DNA from: Bacillota bacterium | Lineage (GTDB): Bacteria; Bacillota; Clostridia; Lachnospirales; Lachnospiraceae | Direction: 5' to 3' | DNA: 64,000 nucleotides | Assembly (NCBI GenBank): GCA_023392615.1 | Contig: JAEVYT010000017.1 | Span: 124,001-188,000, forward strand | Part shown: positions 26,037 to 34,773 of the stretch, one piece after another | Layout: each line of letters opens with the position of its first letter | Numbering within the stretch: position 1 is the first letter of the stretch | Program-made: the position numbers and the translations under genes | The notes under the pieces: generated by a model | The model's input: the letters and a program-made list of their open reading frames with translations, nothing else | Databases searched by the model: none | What the model was told of the DNA's origin: nothing

Positions 26037-26251
26037 AGTGCGACAATTATGCAATTATGTATGACTATTCTGCCGTACAGATCCATATAAGCAACCAGAG
26101 TACATAATTTATCCATATATTTCAAGACTTATTAGCCAAATAATGGTTGTATTTATGCAAAATTTTCTGAATTATTGTACTGTAATGTTGTAAATGATAT
26201 CCTAATTCTATCAAAAACATGAATTGTTGATGAATTAGAGGAGGAAATCGT

Positions 26252-27532
26252 ATGAGACTATTACTAATCGGAGTAGGCGGAGTAGGTCAATCCGCTGTTA
26301 TGATCATCAAAAGAGCCGGTGATCGAGGAAAATGGCTTGAGAAGATGGTTATGGCGGACTATGACTTACAAAGGGCGAAGGATGTTGAGAAAATAGTTGA
26401 TGACGACAGATTTGTTGCAGAACAGTTAAACGCAGCCTATAAGGAAGATATCATCGCAATGGTGAAAAAGTACAATTGTACCTTTGTCCTTAACTGTGTA
26501 GCACCTAGTTTAAATGAAGTGATATTTGATGCCGCTTATGAAGCCGGTGTCGGTTACATGGATTGTGCAATGACATTGTCACAGAAGCATCCGGAAAAAC
26601 CTTATGAATTACCTAATGTAAAATTGGGAGATAAGCAATTTGCCCAACATGAGCAGTGGAAGGCAGCAGATAATATGGCGCTAATCGGTTCCGGAGTGGA
26701 GCCCGGTGTTGCAGATGTATTTGCAAAATACGCTGCAAAGCATCTATTTGATGAAATTGATGAAGTCAACATTCGAGATGGTGACAATTATGTTGTACCC
26801 GGCCAAGATGTTTCCTTTGGATTTTCCATCTGGACGACAATTGAGGAGTGCCTGAATCCACCGATCATATGGGAAAAGGAACGAGGATGGTTCTGTACTG
26901 AGAGCTTTTCCGAACCGGAAGAATTTTTCTTCCCGGGTGGGATAGGACGTGTGGAAGTAATTAACGTAGAACATGAAGAGGTTGTACTAATACCAAGAGA
27001 GATTGATTGTAATAGGGTAACTTTTAAATATGGTGTATCGCCACAATTTCGGACCATGTTAAAGAATGTTGAAGCCTTAGGTATGGATAATCCAAGCAGA
27101 ATGATTAAGGTTGGAGATTCCATGATATCACCAAGAGATTTCTTAAGTATCGTAGCACCTTCTCCGCTGGAAACAGCTAGCAGCATGGTGGGTAAGGGTT
27201 GCGCAGGAACCTGGGTTACAGGGAAGAAGAACGGTTTGAACCGATCTGTATACATCTACCAGATAGCGGATAATCAGGAATGTATTAAGAAATACGGAAC
27301 CTCATCCGTTGTAGCACAGACTGCGGTTGGAGCAGTGATAATGCTGGATCTGATAGCAAACGGGATATGGTATAAACCTGGTGTATATGGACCGGAATCG
27401 TTTGATCCGGATCCGTTTATGATGAAGATGAGGGATTATGAGTTCCCGGCAGCCATTCATGAGAAGGATTCAGAATACGATGAGCAGTACCAAAGAGATA
27501 GTGTATTCGAGGAAATGATTCGTAAATATTAA
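26252..27532 (+). CDS. Saccharopine-dehydrogenase-family oxidoreductase
   Basis: A 426-residue NAD(P)-dependent enzyme beginning with the Rossmann motif LLIGVGGVGQSAVMI, followed by CVAPSLN and DCAMT, and the saccharopine-dehydrogenase C-terminal fold (GSGVEPGVADVFAKYAA). Relatives include saccharopine reductase, carboxynorspermidine synthase and homospermidine synthase. Because a polyamine-type importer follows, a role in amino acid or polyamine metabolism is plausible, but the substrate is not proved. GAGGAGG is 8-9 bases before ATG 26252. A terminator at 27541 separates it from the PII gene, though read-through is possible. Confidence 0.8.
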   Translation: MRLLLIGVGGVGQSAVMIIKRAGDRGKWLEKMVMADYDLQRAKDVEKIVDDDRFVAEQLNAAYKEDIIAMVKKYNCTFVLNCVAPSLNEVIFDAAYEAGVGYMDCAMTLSQKHPEKPYELPNVKLGDKQFAQHEQWKAADNMALIGSGVEPGVADVFAKYAAKHLFDEIDEVNIRDGDNYVVPGQDVSFGFSIWTTIEECLNPPIIWEKERGWFCTESFSEPEEFFFPGGIGRVEVINVEHEEVVLIPREIDCNRVTFKYGVSPQFRTMLKNVEALGMDNPSRMIKVGDSMISPRDFLSIVAPSPLETASSMVGKGCAGTWVTGKKNGLNRSVYIYQIADNQECIKKYGTSSVVAQTAVGAVIMLDLIANGIWYKPGVYGPESFDPDPFMMKMRDYEFPAAIHEKDSEYDEQYQRDSVFEEMIRKY

Positions 27533-27540
27533 TCTTACAT

Positions 27541-27585
27541 AAAAACAAGGCGAAGGAGTCAACTTGATTCTTTCGCCTTGTTTTT
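27541..27585 (+). terminator. Rho-independent terminator
   Basis: AAAACAAGGCGAA pairs with TTCGCCTTGTTTT around a 16-base loop and ends in a T-run. It lies between the dehydrogenase and PII genes. Confidence 0.85.
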
Positions 27586-27612
27586 GTGTTTATGGGAAGG
27601 GAAGAGAAAAAT

Positions 27613-27951
27613 ATGAAAAAGATAGAAATCATTATACGGCCGGAAAAGTTAGAAGTGCTTAAGAAGATATTAGCGAAGAATGAGTACAGTGGGTTGACAG
27701 TAATGACAGCGATGGGTTGTGGTCACCAGAAAGGTTTTATAAAAGAATTCGAGGAGCTGGGTTTGGAGGCTAATCTACTGCCGAAATTATACGTGATGAC
27801 AGTGGTATGGGATGAGGATTTGGAGGAAATCTTAACGGAAATTCGTGAAAAACTGTCTACCGGTAATGTGGGTGATGGTAAAGTATTTATCTCAGATATG
27901 GAGGATGTAATGAGAATCCGTACCGGTGAAAGAGGTGAAAAAATCCTATAA
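27613..27951 (+). CDS. Nitrogen regulatory PII-like protein with altered T-loop
   Basis: A 112-residue GlnB/GlnK-type trimeric signal protein. It keeps the first strand (MKKIEIIIRPEKLEVLKK), a B-loop TGNVGDGKVFI and the C-terminal RIRTGERGEKIL, which in PII proteins bind ATP/ADP and 2-oxoglutarate. The T-loop (about residues 37-56) reads HQKGFIKEFEELGLEANLLPK-like and lacks the tyrosine that is uridylylated in enteric PII, so control by uridylylation is unlikely. ATG 27613 follows GGGAAGAG. It is 24 bases before a potA-type ATPase, suggesting it gates this transport operon; that is inferred from similar PII-transporter pairs. Confidence 0.9.
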   Translation: MKKIEIIIRPEKLEVLKKILAKNEYSGLTVMTAMGCGHQKGFIKEFEELGLEANLLPKLYVMTVVWDEDLEEILTEIREKLSTGNVGDGKVFISDMEDVMRIRTGERGEKIL

Positions 27952-27975
27952 TATTAGGATCGATAGGAGGTTGAA

Positions 27976-29136
27976 ATGGCAGATAATTTGGAAAGACGGA
28001 CAATTATAAAGCTAGAGAATGTTGTGAAATTCTATGATGATAATGAGGTTGTAAAAAGAATGAATCTGGATATCTATGAAAGTGAATTTCTAACATTACT
28101 TGGACCTTCCGGCTGTGGAAAAACGACCACACTTCGTATGATAGCCGGATTTGAAGATGCTACTGAAGGGAAAATATATATAGAAAATCATGATATGGAG
28201 GGAAAACCGCCATATCTTCGTAATGTAAATACAGTTTTTCAGAGTTACGCTTTATTTCCCCATATGAATGTGTTCAACAATGTTGCATTCGGGCTGGTCG
28301 AGAAGAAGATGAAAAAGGATGAAATCAGAGAAAAGGTAATGGAAGCGCTGTCTTTAGTGCAGTTGGTCGGCTTTGAAAAGAGAATGCCAACGCAGATATC
28401 CGGTGGACAAAAACAAAGAGTTGCGATAGCTAGAGCAATCGTGAATAACCCAAAGGTGCTGTTACTGGATGAACCTCTGGGTGCACTTGATTTAAAGCTA
28501 AGAAAGCAAATGCAAATTGAGTTAAAGCATTTGCAGAAGAAATTAGGGATTACCTTTATCTATGTCACTCATGATCAGGAGGAAGCACTTACAATGAGTG
28601 ACCGTATTGTGGTTATGAATTCCGGTATTCTCGAACAGGTTGGAACTGCTAAAGAGATATATGAATATCCAAAAACCAAATTTGTTGCAGATTTTATTGG
28701 AGAGTCAAATATTTTTGAAGCATATATTAATAACATGACGAAGGTTAGCTTTGATCTTGTATTCGAATGTGGAAGAGTATTTTCAAAAGGCAGCGGTTTT
28801 GTGGAGGAAGAGATGGTATATGTCTCTGTTCGGCCGGAAAATATGAAGTGCAGTAATTATCCTGTGGAAGGATTTAGCCTTTGTGGTGTGGTAAAAGAGC
28901 ATATTTATATTGGCTCCATGATTAAAACTTCGGTTGAACTACCAAACGGACATCAGGTTAAGATAACAAATCTACCGGAGAATGATATCACACAGGTGGG
29001 AGCGTTGGTTTACCTATATTGGAATGAGGGCAAGGCGGTTATCATGCATACCAGAGAGGATAAATTGTATGACATGATCGATGAAGCAGAATATAAAGCG
29101 CAGGAAATAGCGTTAATACAATCGCCGAAAGAATAA
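27976..29136 (+). CDS. potA: Spermidine/putrescine-type ABC importer ATPase
   Basis: A 386-residue ATP-binding subunit with Walker A LLGPSGCGKTTTLR, Q-loop FQSYALFPHM, signature ISGGQKQRVAIARA, Walker B VLLLDEPLGALD, switch YVTHDQEEAL and a C-terminal TOBE domain (VSVRPENMK onward), the layout of PotA. AGGAGG precedes ATG 27976. The next genes encode PotB and PotC permeases and, further on, a PotD protein. The substrate of such systems ranges over polyamines and other cationic nitrogen compounds. Confidence 0.92.
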   Translation: MADNLERRTIIKLENVVKFYDDNEVVKRMNLDIYESEFLTLLGPSGCGKTTTLRMIAGFEDATEGKIYIENHDMEGKPPYLRNVNTVFQSYALFPHMNVFNNVAFGLVEKKMKKDEIREKVMEALSLVQLVGFEKRMPTQISGGQKQRVAIARAIVNNPKVLLLDEPLGALDLKLRKQMQIELKHLQKKLGITFIYVTHDQEEALTMSDRIVVMNSGILEQVGTAKEIYEYPKTKFVADFIGESNIFEAYINNMTKVSFDLVFECGRVFSKGSGFVEEEMVYVSVRPENMKCSNYPVEGFSLCGVVKEHIYIGSMIKTSVELPNGHQVKITNLPENDITQVGALVYLYWNEGKAVIMHTREDKLYDMIDEAEYKAQEIALIQSPKE

Positions 29137-29163
29137 TCGTAGATTAGAAAGTAGGTACGTTGC

Positions 29164-30069
29164 ATGAAAATAAATGGTAGGAAAAAAGGAAAGAAAAAGT
29201 TTTTACCCATTACCTTTATGGTAGGGCCGACTGCTATTTGGTTGTTTGCATTTTTGCTTTTACCACTAATGTATGCGGTTGCAATGAGCTTTGCACAAAA
29301 AGGTGTTTTTGGTGGCATCGTTTGGAAGTTTTCCCTGTTTAATTATAAAGATATGTTTAAGTTGATTTATCTAAAGGTTGCAGTGAAATCGTTAATTCTA
29401 GCGTTCGAAACCAGTTTGTGGTGCTTAATTATATCATATCCATTTGCTTATATTTTGAGTAAGGTGAGCTCCAAATGGAAGGGATTTTGTATGCTGCTGA
29501 TTATGCTTCCCTTTTGGATCAATGGATTAATTCGATTAAACGGGTGGACAAATGTACTCAGAGATACCGGATTGATTAATACGATATTAATCAAAATCGG
29601 AGTGATCCATAAACCAATTGAGATGATGTTTACCGATGGAGCGATCTTATTCGGTATGGTGTATGCGTTTTTCCCGTTCATGGTACTTCCGATTTTAACT
29701 TCAATATCTAAAATTGATTATAATCTGATAGAAGCGGCTCAGGATCTTGGAGCAACCAAAGTAAAAACCTTTCTCAGAGTAATATTTCCGTTAACTGTTC
29801 CTGGTGTGTTTGCTGGTGTGATTCAGGTATTTATCCCAAGTTTGGGAGCTTTTTATATCTCCGATATCATGGGAGGGGGTAATACCACACTACTTGGTAA
29901 TTTGATTAAGAATCAATTTCTTTCAGCTAGAAATTGGCCTCTGGGAGCAGCTTTTTCCGTTGCATTGATTGTATTTACCTTAATTGTTATGAAGCTGTAT
30001 ACAAAAGTTGGTAAGATTGAAGATATGATGCAAAGCGAAGGGAGGAAGGTTGTACATGATAAAACATAA
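29164..30069 (+). CDS. potB: Spermidine/putrescine-type ABC permease PotB
   Basis: A 301-residue integral membrane protein with six predicted helices and the EAA loop EAAQDLGATKVKTFLRVIFP typical of PotB/PotH. A Lys-rich start (KINGRKKGKKK) fits the cytoplasmic N-terminus. ATG 29164 has only a weak upstream ribosome site. It overlaps potC by 14 bases, so translation is coupled. Function: one half of the polyamine-type channel driven by the ATPase at 27976. Confidence 0.9.
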   Translation: MKINGRKKGKKKFLPITFMVGPTAIWLFAFLLLPLMYAVAMSFAQKGVFGGIVWKFSLFNYKDMFKLIYLKVAVKSLILAFETSLWCLIISYPFAYILSKVSSKWKGFCMLLIMLPFWINGLIRLNGWTNVLRDTGLINTILIKIGVIHKPIEMMFTDGAILFGMVYAFFPFMVLPILTSISKIDYNLIEAAQDLGATKVKTFLRVIFPLTVPGVFAGVIQVFIPSLGAFYISDIMGGGNTTLLGNLIKNQFLSARNWPLGAAFSVALIVFTLIVMKLYTKVGKIEDMMQSEGRKVVHDKT

Positions 30070-30871
30070 AAAGAAGAAATTGAGTACCCCGTCAATCCTA
30101 TTTGCTTGTGGTGTTTACTTGTTCTTATATTTGCCGATATTTATGGTTATTGTTTATTCCTTTAACGGGAATGACACCAATATTATTTTTAAAGGGTTTT
30201 CATTAAAGTGGTATAAAACGATACTTCAAGGTGGAGATTTAGTAAATAGTCTGATCTTTACATTAAAGCTGGCGATATATAGTACTTTGATCTCGGTTGT
30301 GATCGGAACCCTGGCGACCATCGGCATGCATCGTTACCGGTTTAAACTAAAGTCGATGATTAATGGATTGCTGTATATACCGATTGTAATTCCGGAATTG
30401 GTAATTGGTATTGCTTCCCTGGCTACCTTTACATTCCTGGGATTTCAGTTAAGTATGATTACTCTGATCTTTGCCCATGTAACCTTTTGTGTTCCATTTG
30501 TTATCTTTACACTTCGAGCCAGGATTGATGGGTTTGATTCATCTATTGAGGAGGCTGCTATGGATCTTGGAGCTAATCAGTGGAGAACACTCTGGAGGGT
30601 TACACTACCTATGTTAGCACCGGGTATAATATCAGGAGCCATGCTTGCTTTTACTCTATCCATTGATGATGTTGTAATCAGTTTTTTTGTTGCCGGTGCC
30701 GGGGACACTCCCTTCCCAATCAAGGTATACGGTATGACAAGAGGTAAGATTACAACCGATGTCTATTCGCTTTCTACAATCATGATAGTTGCTACGATTA
30801 TTATCTATCTGACTGCACAGCAGATACAGAGTAATTTAGAAAAGAAGAGGCTGAAGGAAAGTCAGGAATAA
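30056..30871 (+). CDS. potC: Spermidine/putrescine-type ABC permease PotC
   Basis: A 271-residue partner permease with six hydrophobic segments and the EAA loop EEAAMDLGANQWRTLWRV; the start of the mature chain (YLPIFMVIVYSFNG) is typical of PotC. The start is ATG 30056, 10 bases after GGAGG (30041-30045); an in-frame TTG at 30050 is less likely. It overlaps potB and is followed 19 bases later by an amidohydrolase gene, an unusual insertion before potD. Confidence 0.9.
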   Translation: MIKHKKKKLSTPSILFACGVYLFLYLPIFMVIVYSFNGNDTNIIFKGFSLKWYKTILQGGDLVNSLIFTLKLAIYSTLISVVIGTLATIGMHRYRFKLKSMINGLLYIPIVIPELVIGIASLATFTFLGFQLSMITLIFAHVTFCVPFVIFTLRARIDGFDSSIEEAAMDLGANQWRTLWRVTLPMLAPGIISGAMLAFTLSIDDVVISFFVAGAGDTPFPIKVYGMTRGKITTDVYSLSTIMIVATIIIYLTAQQIQSNLEKKRLKESQE

Positions 30872-30890
30872 TGGGAAAGGTGTGCATTGC

Positions 30891-32522
30891 ATGAAAGCAG
30901 ATATGATTATTAAAGGAAAGATTTATAACGGAATTGATACAAAGCATTTTCCGGAAATGTTTGCTGTGAAAGATGGAGTAATTATCTATGTAGGAGATTC
31001 AGAGCAGATAAGTATCTGGCAAGATGAGTATACAAAGGTCTACGATTTAAGGCAAGGGCTAATCATACCGGGGATGTATGAGGGCCATGCACATGTATGT
31101 TCCGGTATAGATCTTTTTCGTGGAGTAAATCTGTTTGGCTTGGACACACCAGAAAGTTGTATTAATGCAGTACAGGTTTATATTAAGGAACATCCGGATC
31201 AGAAATACATCATCGGCAGAGGATTTCAAAATGGTGTATTTGGTCATATGGGGCCAACTGCCAAGATGCTAGATATGATTGGTACGGATCAATGCATAAT
31301 TCTGGATTCTGAAGATTGTCATTCCTCTTGGGTAAATACGAGGGTAATGAGGCTAACTGGAATAGATTCATTACCAGAGATTAAGAATGGTGTAATCGTT
31401 CGGTACAAAGAGAACGGACGACCGACGGGATGGCTAAAGGAAAAAGCAATGGAGATTGCAAAAGAGATATTGCCCTGCTATGGAGTAGAAGAGTACAAAG
31501 AAGCCATTCTAAGGTATCAGGAGATGGCGGTTTCGTATGGTATCGTAAGTATTTATGAGCCCATCATGAATGATAAAAGGGATACGGATCTTAGAATTAA
31601 GGCGTATCATGAACTAGACCAGGAAAATAAACTGATCTGTCAGTTTCGGGCAGGAATAACTATGGATCCCAGTGATGGTATTGACCAGATACTTCATAAG
31701 GTGCAATTTTACCGTCTGAATTATTCCGGCTCCCATTTTATGCTGATGGGAGTGAAAATATTTATTGATGGTGTGATTGAGGGACATACGGCATATTTAA
31801 GAGAACCATATTATGATACTCCAAATGATTGTGGCTATAATATGTGGGAACAAGAGAAGTTGAATGATTTATTCGTAAAGGCAGCTCTATATAATATTCC
31901 AATTCATGTTCATGCAATTGGTGATGCGGCAATTGATTCAGCTCTAGAAGGATTTGAAGAAGCTTATCGTGTGAGTGGTAAAACGGATATTCGTAACTGT
32001 ATCACTCATCTTCAGATACTTGATGATGATCAATTTGATCGTTTTAAGGACTTGGGCATTATTGCAGTGACGAACCCATATTGGCATTATAAGAATCCGT
32101 TTTACTTTAACAGCCTAGAGACTCCGTATCTGGGTAGAGAAAGGGCAGAGAAGGAATATCCGATGAAATCCTTTTTTGACCATGGGATTGTAGTGACTCA
32201 AGCAAGCGATTGGCCGGTAACTTATAATTGTAATCCTTTGATAGCATTAGAGACAGCAGTTACTCGGATGGAAGTAGGAAATGCAGGAATGCAACCTCTA
32301 AATGAGCAGGAGGTAGTAACCGTAGTACAGATGATGAAGGCAATTACATCGAACGGTGCCTATCAAATGGAATTGGAACGGAACTCGGGGAGTATTGAAG
32401 TTGGAAAAAAGGCGGATTTTGTTATTCTAGATCAAGATCTATTTACCATAAAAAATGATCATCTTGCGAATACACAGGTATTAAGGTGTTTTATTGAAGG
32501 CAAGGAAGTTTATCATAAATAG
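30891..32522 (+). CDS. YtcJ-like amidohydrolase (amidohydrolase 3 family)
   Basis: A 543-residue metal-dependent hydrolase. Marks are the HxH-like EGHAHVCSG after IIPGMY, the aromatic HSSWVNT motif, IDGVIEGHTA, HVHAIGDAAIDSALEGFE and TQASDWPVT with a late Asp ligand, then a C-terminal composite domain ending GKKADFVILDQDLF. Members cleave N-acyl or amide bonds, but most, including YtcJ, have no proven substrate. ATG 30891 follows GGGAAAGG; an in-frame GTG at 30882 overlaps that site. It lies between potC and potD in the same direction, so it is inferred to process the imported compound. Confidence 0.85.
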   Translation: MKADMIIKGKIYNGIDTKHFPEMFAVKDGVIIYVGDSEQISIWQDEYTKVYDLRQGLIIPGMYEGHAHVCSGIDLFRGVNLFGLDTPESCINAVQVYIKEHPDQKYIIGRGFQNGVFGHMGPTAKMLDMIGTDQCIILDSEDCHSSWVNTRVMRLTGIDSLPEIKNGVIVRYKENGRPTGWLKEKAMEIAKEILPCYGVEEYKEAILRYQEMAVSYGIVSIYEPIMNDKRDTDLRIKAYHELDQENKLICQFRAGITMDPSDGIDQILHKVQFYRLNYSGSHFMLMGVKIFIDGVIEGHTAYLREPYYDTPNDCGYNMWEQEKLNDLFVKAALYNIPIHVHAIGDAAIDSALEGFEEAYRVSGKTDIRNCITHLQILDDDQFDRFKDLGIIAVTNPYWHYKNPFYFNSLETPYLGRERAEKEYPMKSFFDHGIVVTQASDWPVTYNCNPLIALETAVTRMEVGNAGMQPLNEQEVVTVVQMMKAITSNGAYQMELERNSGSIEVGKKADFVILDQDLFTIKNDHLANTQVLRCFIEGKEVYHK

Positions 32523-32648
32523 TATAATACAGCTAAGAAAATTCGGAAATCGAATCTTGTAGAGGCTGAAATTATAAATTATGTAACTTATATTTTTTTA
32601 ATCGACTCAGGTCTAACCCATGAGTTCGATGAGAGAGGAGCGGTAGAG

Positions 32649-33740
32649 ATGAAAAGAAAAGTAATTCATGTCAGTGTAGTTTTATTATCCTTGCTTGTCC
32701 TAGGTTCAGCCCTATCCGGGTGTGCAAAGAAGGAAGAGAAAACAAAGGATGGATATGCAAAAACCATCTATCTGTATAACTGGACAGAATATATGTCTAA
32801 GGATGTTTTAGAGAAATTCAAAAAGGAATACGGAATAACAGTCGTTGAAACAACCTATGAATCTAATGATGAGATGTTAGCAAAGCTGGTTGCCGGGAAA
32901 AAGGGTACATACGATATTGCGGTACCAACCAATTATTTTATCAAGGTTATGGAAGGCAATGATTTACTAGAGCCATATGATAAAGATGAAATTACCAATC
33001 TTAAAAATATTAATCCCTCCTATCTGAATCCCAAATATGATCCCGGAAACAAATATACCGTTCCTTACATGGGCACAGTGACACTTACAGTAGGAAATAA
33101 AAAAATGCTTGGTGAATTGGGGGTTACGGTGAACAATGTAAATGATCTGCAAAATCCTAAGTTAAAAAACAATATTGTTGTAATGGATGACAATGAGACG
33201 ATTACTTCACTTGGACTGGAAGGGCTAGGATTTGATCCGTTAACAACTGATAAGAATCAGATAGCCAAAACTAAGGATTATATGGTGAAGATGAATTCAA
33301 ATATCAAAGCATTTCCTTCCACAGCTGACGGTAGAACCATGTTAGCAAGGGGCGAGGTTGCAGTGGGGCATATGTATGGTGGTGATGTTGCTCAGGCAAT
33401 GGCTCAAAATCCGGATCTTGAAATTGTGGCGAAGGATTCCCCGATTTCCTTAAGTGTAGACAGTTTTGTATTACTAAAGGGGAGTAAGCACAAGAAAGAG
33501 GCGCAGCTGTTTATCAACTTCCTTCTTCGACCAGATATTTCAGCAGAATTAACGGAAGCATTCCCTTATTTATGCTTAAATGATGCTGCAAAGACAAAAT
33601 TGGATCAGAAAATACTAGATAACCCTGCCTGCTTTTTGCCAAAGGATCTGATGGATAATATTTTCTTCATTGAAGAACAAAAACCGGATATCCTGTCTCA
33701 GAAAGTAGATATCGTAACAGAGATTAAAGCTGCTAGATAG
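32649..33740 (+). CDS. potD: Spermidine/putrescine-type substrate-binding lipoprotein PotD
   Basis: A 363-residue exported lipoprotein with a signal peptide ending in the lipobox LSGC. The mature part shows the PotD pattern: LYNWTEYMSKDVLEKFKKEY, then YDIAVPTNYF, and AVGHMYGGDVAQAM lining the pocket. GGAGCGG precedes ATG 32649. It is separated from the amidohydrolase gene by 126 bases and followed by a terminator at 33762. The ligand is inferred to be a polyamine or related amine. Confidence 0.9.
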   Translation: MKRKVIHVSVVLLSLLVLGSALSGCAKKEEKTKDGYAKTIYLYNWTEYMSKDVLEKFKKEYGITVVETTYESNDEMLAKLVAGKKGTYDIAVPTNYFIKVMEGNDLLEPYDKDEITNLKNINPSYLNPKYDPGNKYTVPYMGTVTLTVGNKKMLGELGVTVNNVNDLQNPKLKNNIVVMDDNETITSLGLEGLGFDPLTTDKNQIAKTKDYMVKMNSNIKAFPSTADGRTMLARGEVAVGHMYGGDVAQAMAQNPDLEIVAKDSPISLSVDSFVLLKGSKHKKEAQLFINFLLRPDISAELTEAFPYLCLNDAAKTKLDQKILDNPACFLPKDLMDNIFFIEEQKPDILSQKVDIVTEIKAAR

Positions 33741-33761
33741 ACGAATAATTTGCATGATAGA

Positions 33762-33821
33762 AGATGCTATACTGATTTTGGGTTAAGAAAGCAATAGCCT
33801 GAAATCTCATAGCATCTTTTT
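33762..33821 (+). terminator. Rho-independent terminator after potD
   Basis: AGATGCTAT (33762-33770) pairs with ATAGCATCT (33809-33817) across a 38-base loop, followed by five T. It closes the polyamine-type operon. Confidence 0.75.
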
Positions 33822-34019
33822 GTTGTTTTAATCAATATCATATCTATGTATTCGGATCAGTTTACGGAGTGAAATATTTAAATTATTAATAAAAATCCTT
33901 AATTTGGACAGGGTTACTGTTCTATTATAGCTAATTATGATATAATTCGATAGGAATACTAAATTTCTTCCCCGATAGAATGTTTGATTCATATTAAATG
34001 TAAAGGAGTGAGGCAATGA

Positions 34020-34763
34020 ATGTATCATATAGTGATTTGTGATGATGATAAAAACTTTATTAATTATATGAAAAAAATCATGTTAGCCGATGGTTTATCT
34101 AAGGAAGTAGTAACATTTTATGAGTATCAATCAGGAGAAGAAATGATCCGTAATTTGGATTATAACATGGACTATGATTTGTTGATATTGGACATGCAGA
34201 TGGATCAGCTTGATGGGAATGAAACAGCCAGATTGTTTCGTGAGAAATACGCTCACACAACCTTAGTATTTTGTTCCGGAAAAGTAAAACCAACTGTAGA
34301 ATCATTTGAAGTGACACCCTTTCGATATTTACTAAAACAATATGGTGATAACCGTATGCTTAGTGAAATGAGACCGATTTTAGAACGGATTAAAAGTTTG
34401 AAGAAAGAGCCGGATATTGTTGGGAGTTATTTATATAATGTAATCCGATTAAAACCAAGTGAGATATTATATATATCTACTTCAAAACGAGGATCAGACA
34501 TTTATATATGCCCCGATAAGATCACAAAAGGTGCAGAAAAATACACCAGAAGTAAGGAAAAGGTGAAAGATTTATATTCACTGTTAAAAGATTATGGATT
34601 CGTATATGCACATAATAGTTATATTGTAAATTTGAATTTTATAAAAAGAAAGACAACAAGTGAACTGGAACTGATTGATGGGACAACTCTGACAATAGCC
34701 AGATCAAAAGAAAAAGAGTTACGGAAGGCTTTTGCCGTTAACCTAGCATTAAAGTACGAATAG
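34020..34763 (+). CDS. agrA: AgrA-type response regulator, LytTR DNA-binding domain
   Basis: A 247-residue regulator. The receiver domain has the acidic pocket ICDDD at residues 6-10 and the phosphoacceptor Asp58 (LLILDMQM). The output half is a LytTR domain (EILYISTSKRG, FVYAHNSYIVNLNFIKR) that binds pairs of short direct repeats about 21 bp apart. It pairs with the sensor kinase that begins 10 bases after its stop. AAAGGAG is 11 bases before ATG 34020; an out-of-frame ATG at 34016 makes only 8 codons. Unlike classical agrBDCA, agrA and agrC come first. Confidence 0.92.
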   Translation: MYHIVICDDDKNFINYMKKIMLADGLSKEVVTFYEYQSGEEMIRNLDYNMDYDLLILDMQMDQLDGNETARLFREKYAHTTLVFCSGKVKPTVESFEVTPFRYLLKQYGDNRMLSEMRPILERIKSLKKEPDIVGSYLYNVIRLKPSEILYISTSKRGSDIYICPDKITKGAEKYTRSKEKVKDLYSLLKDYGFVYAHNSYIVNLNFIKRKTTSELELIDGTTLTIARSKEKELRKAFAVNLALKYE

Positions 34764-34773
34764 GAGAAAAACG

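Noticed and set aside
33901..33946. LytTR-type repeats upstream of agrA
   Set aside because: Only loose matches (ACTGTTCTA, AGGGTTACT) with wrong spacing; autoregulation of agrA cannot be supported.
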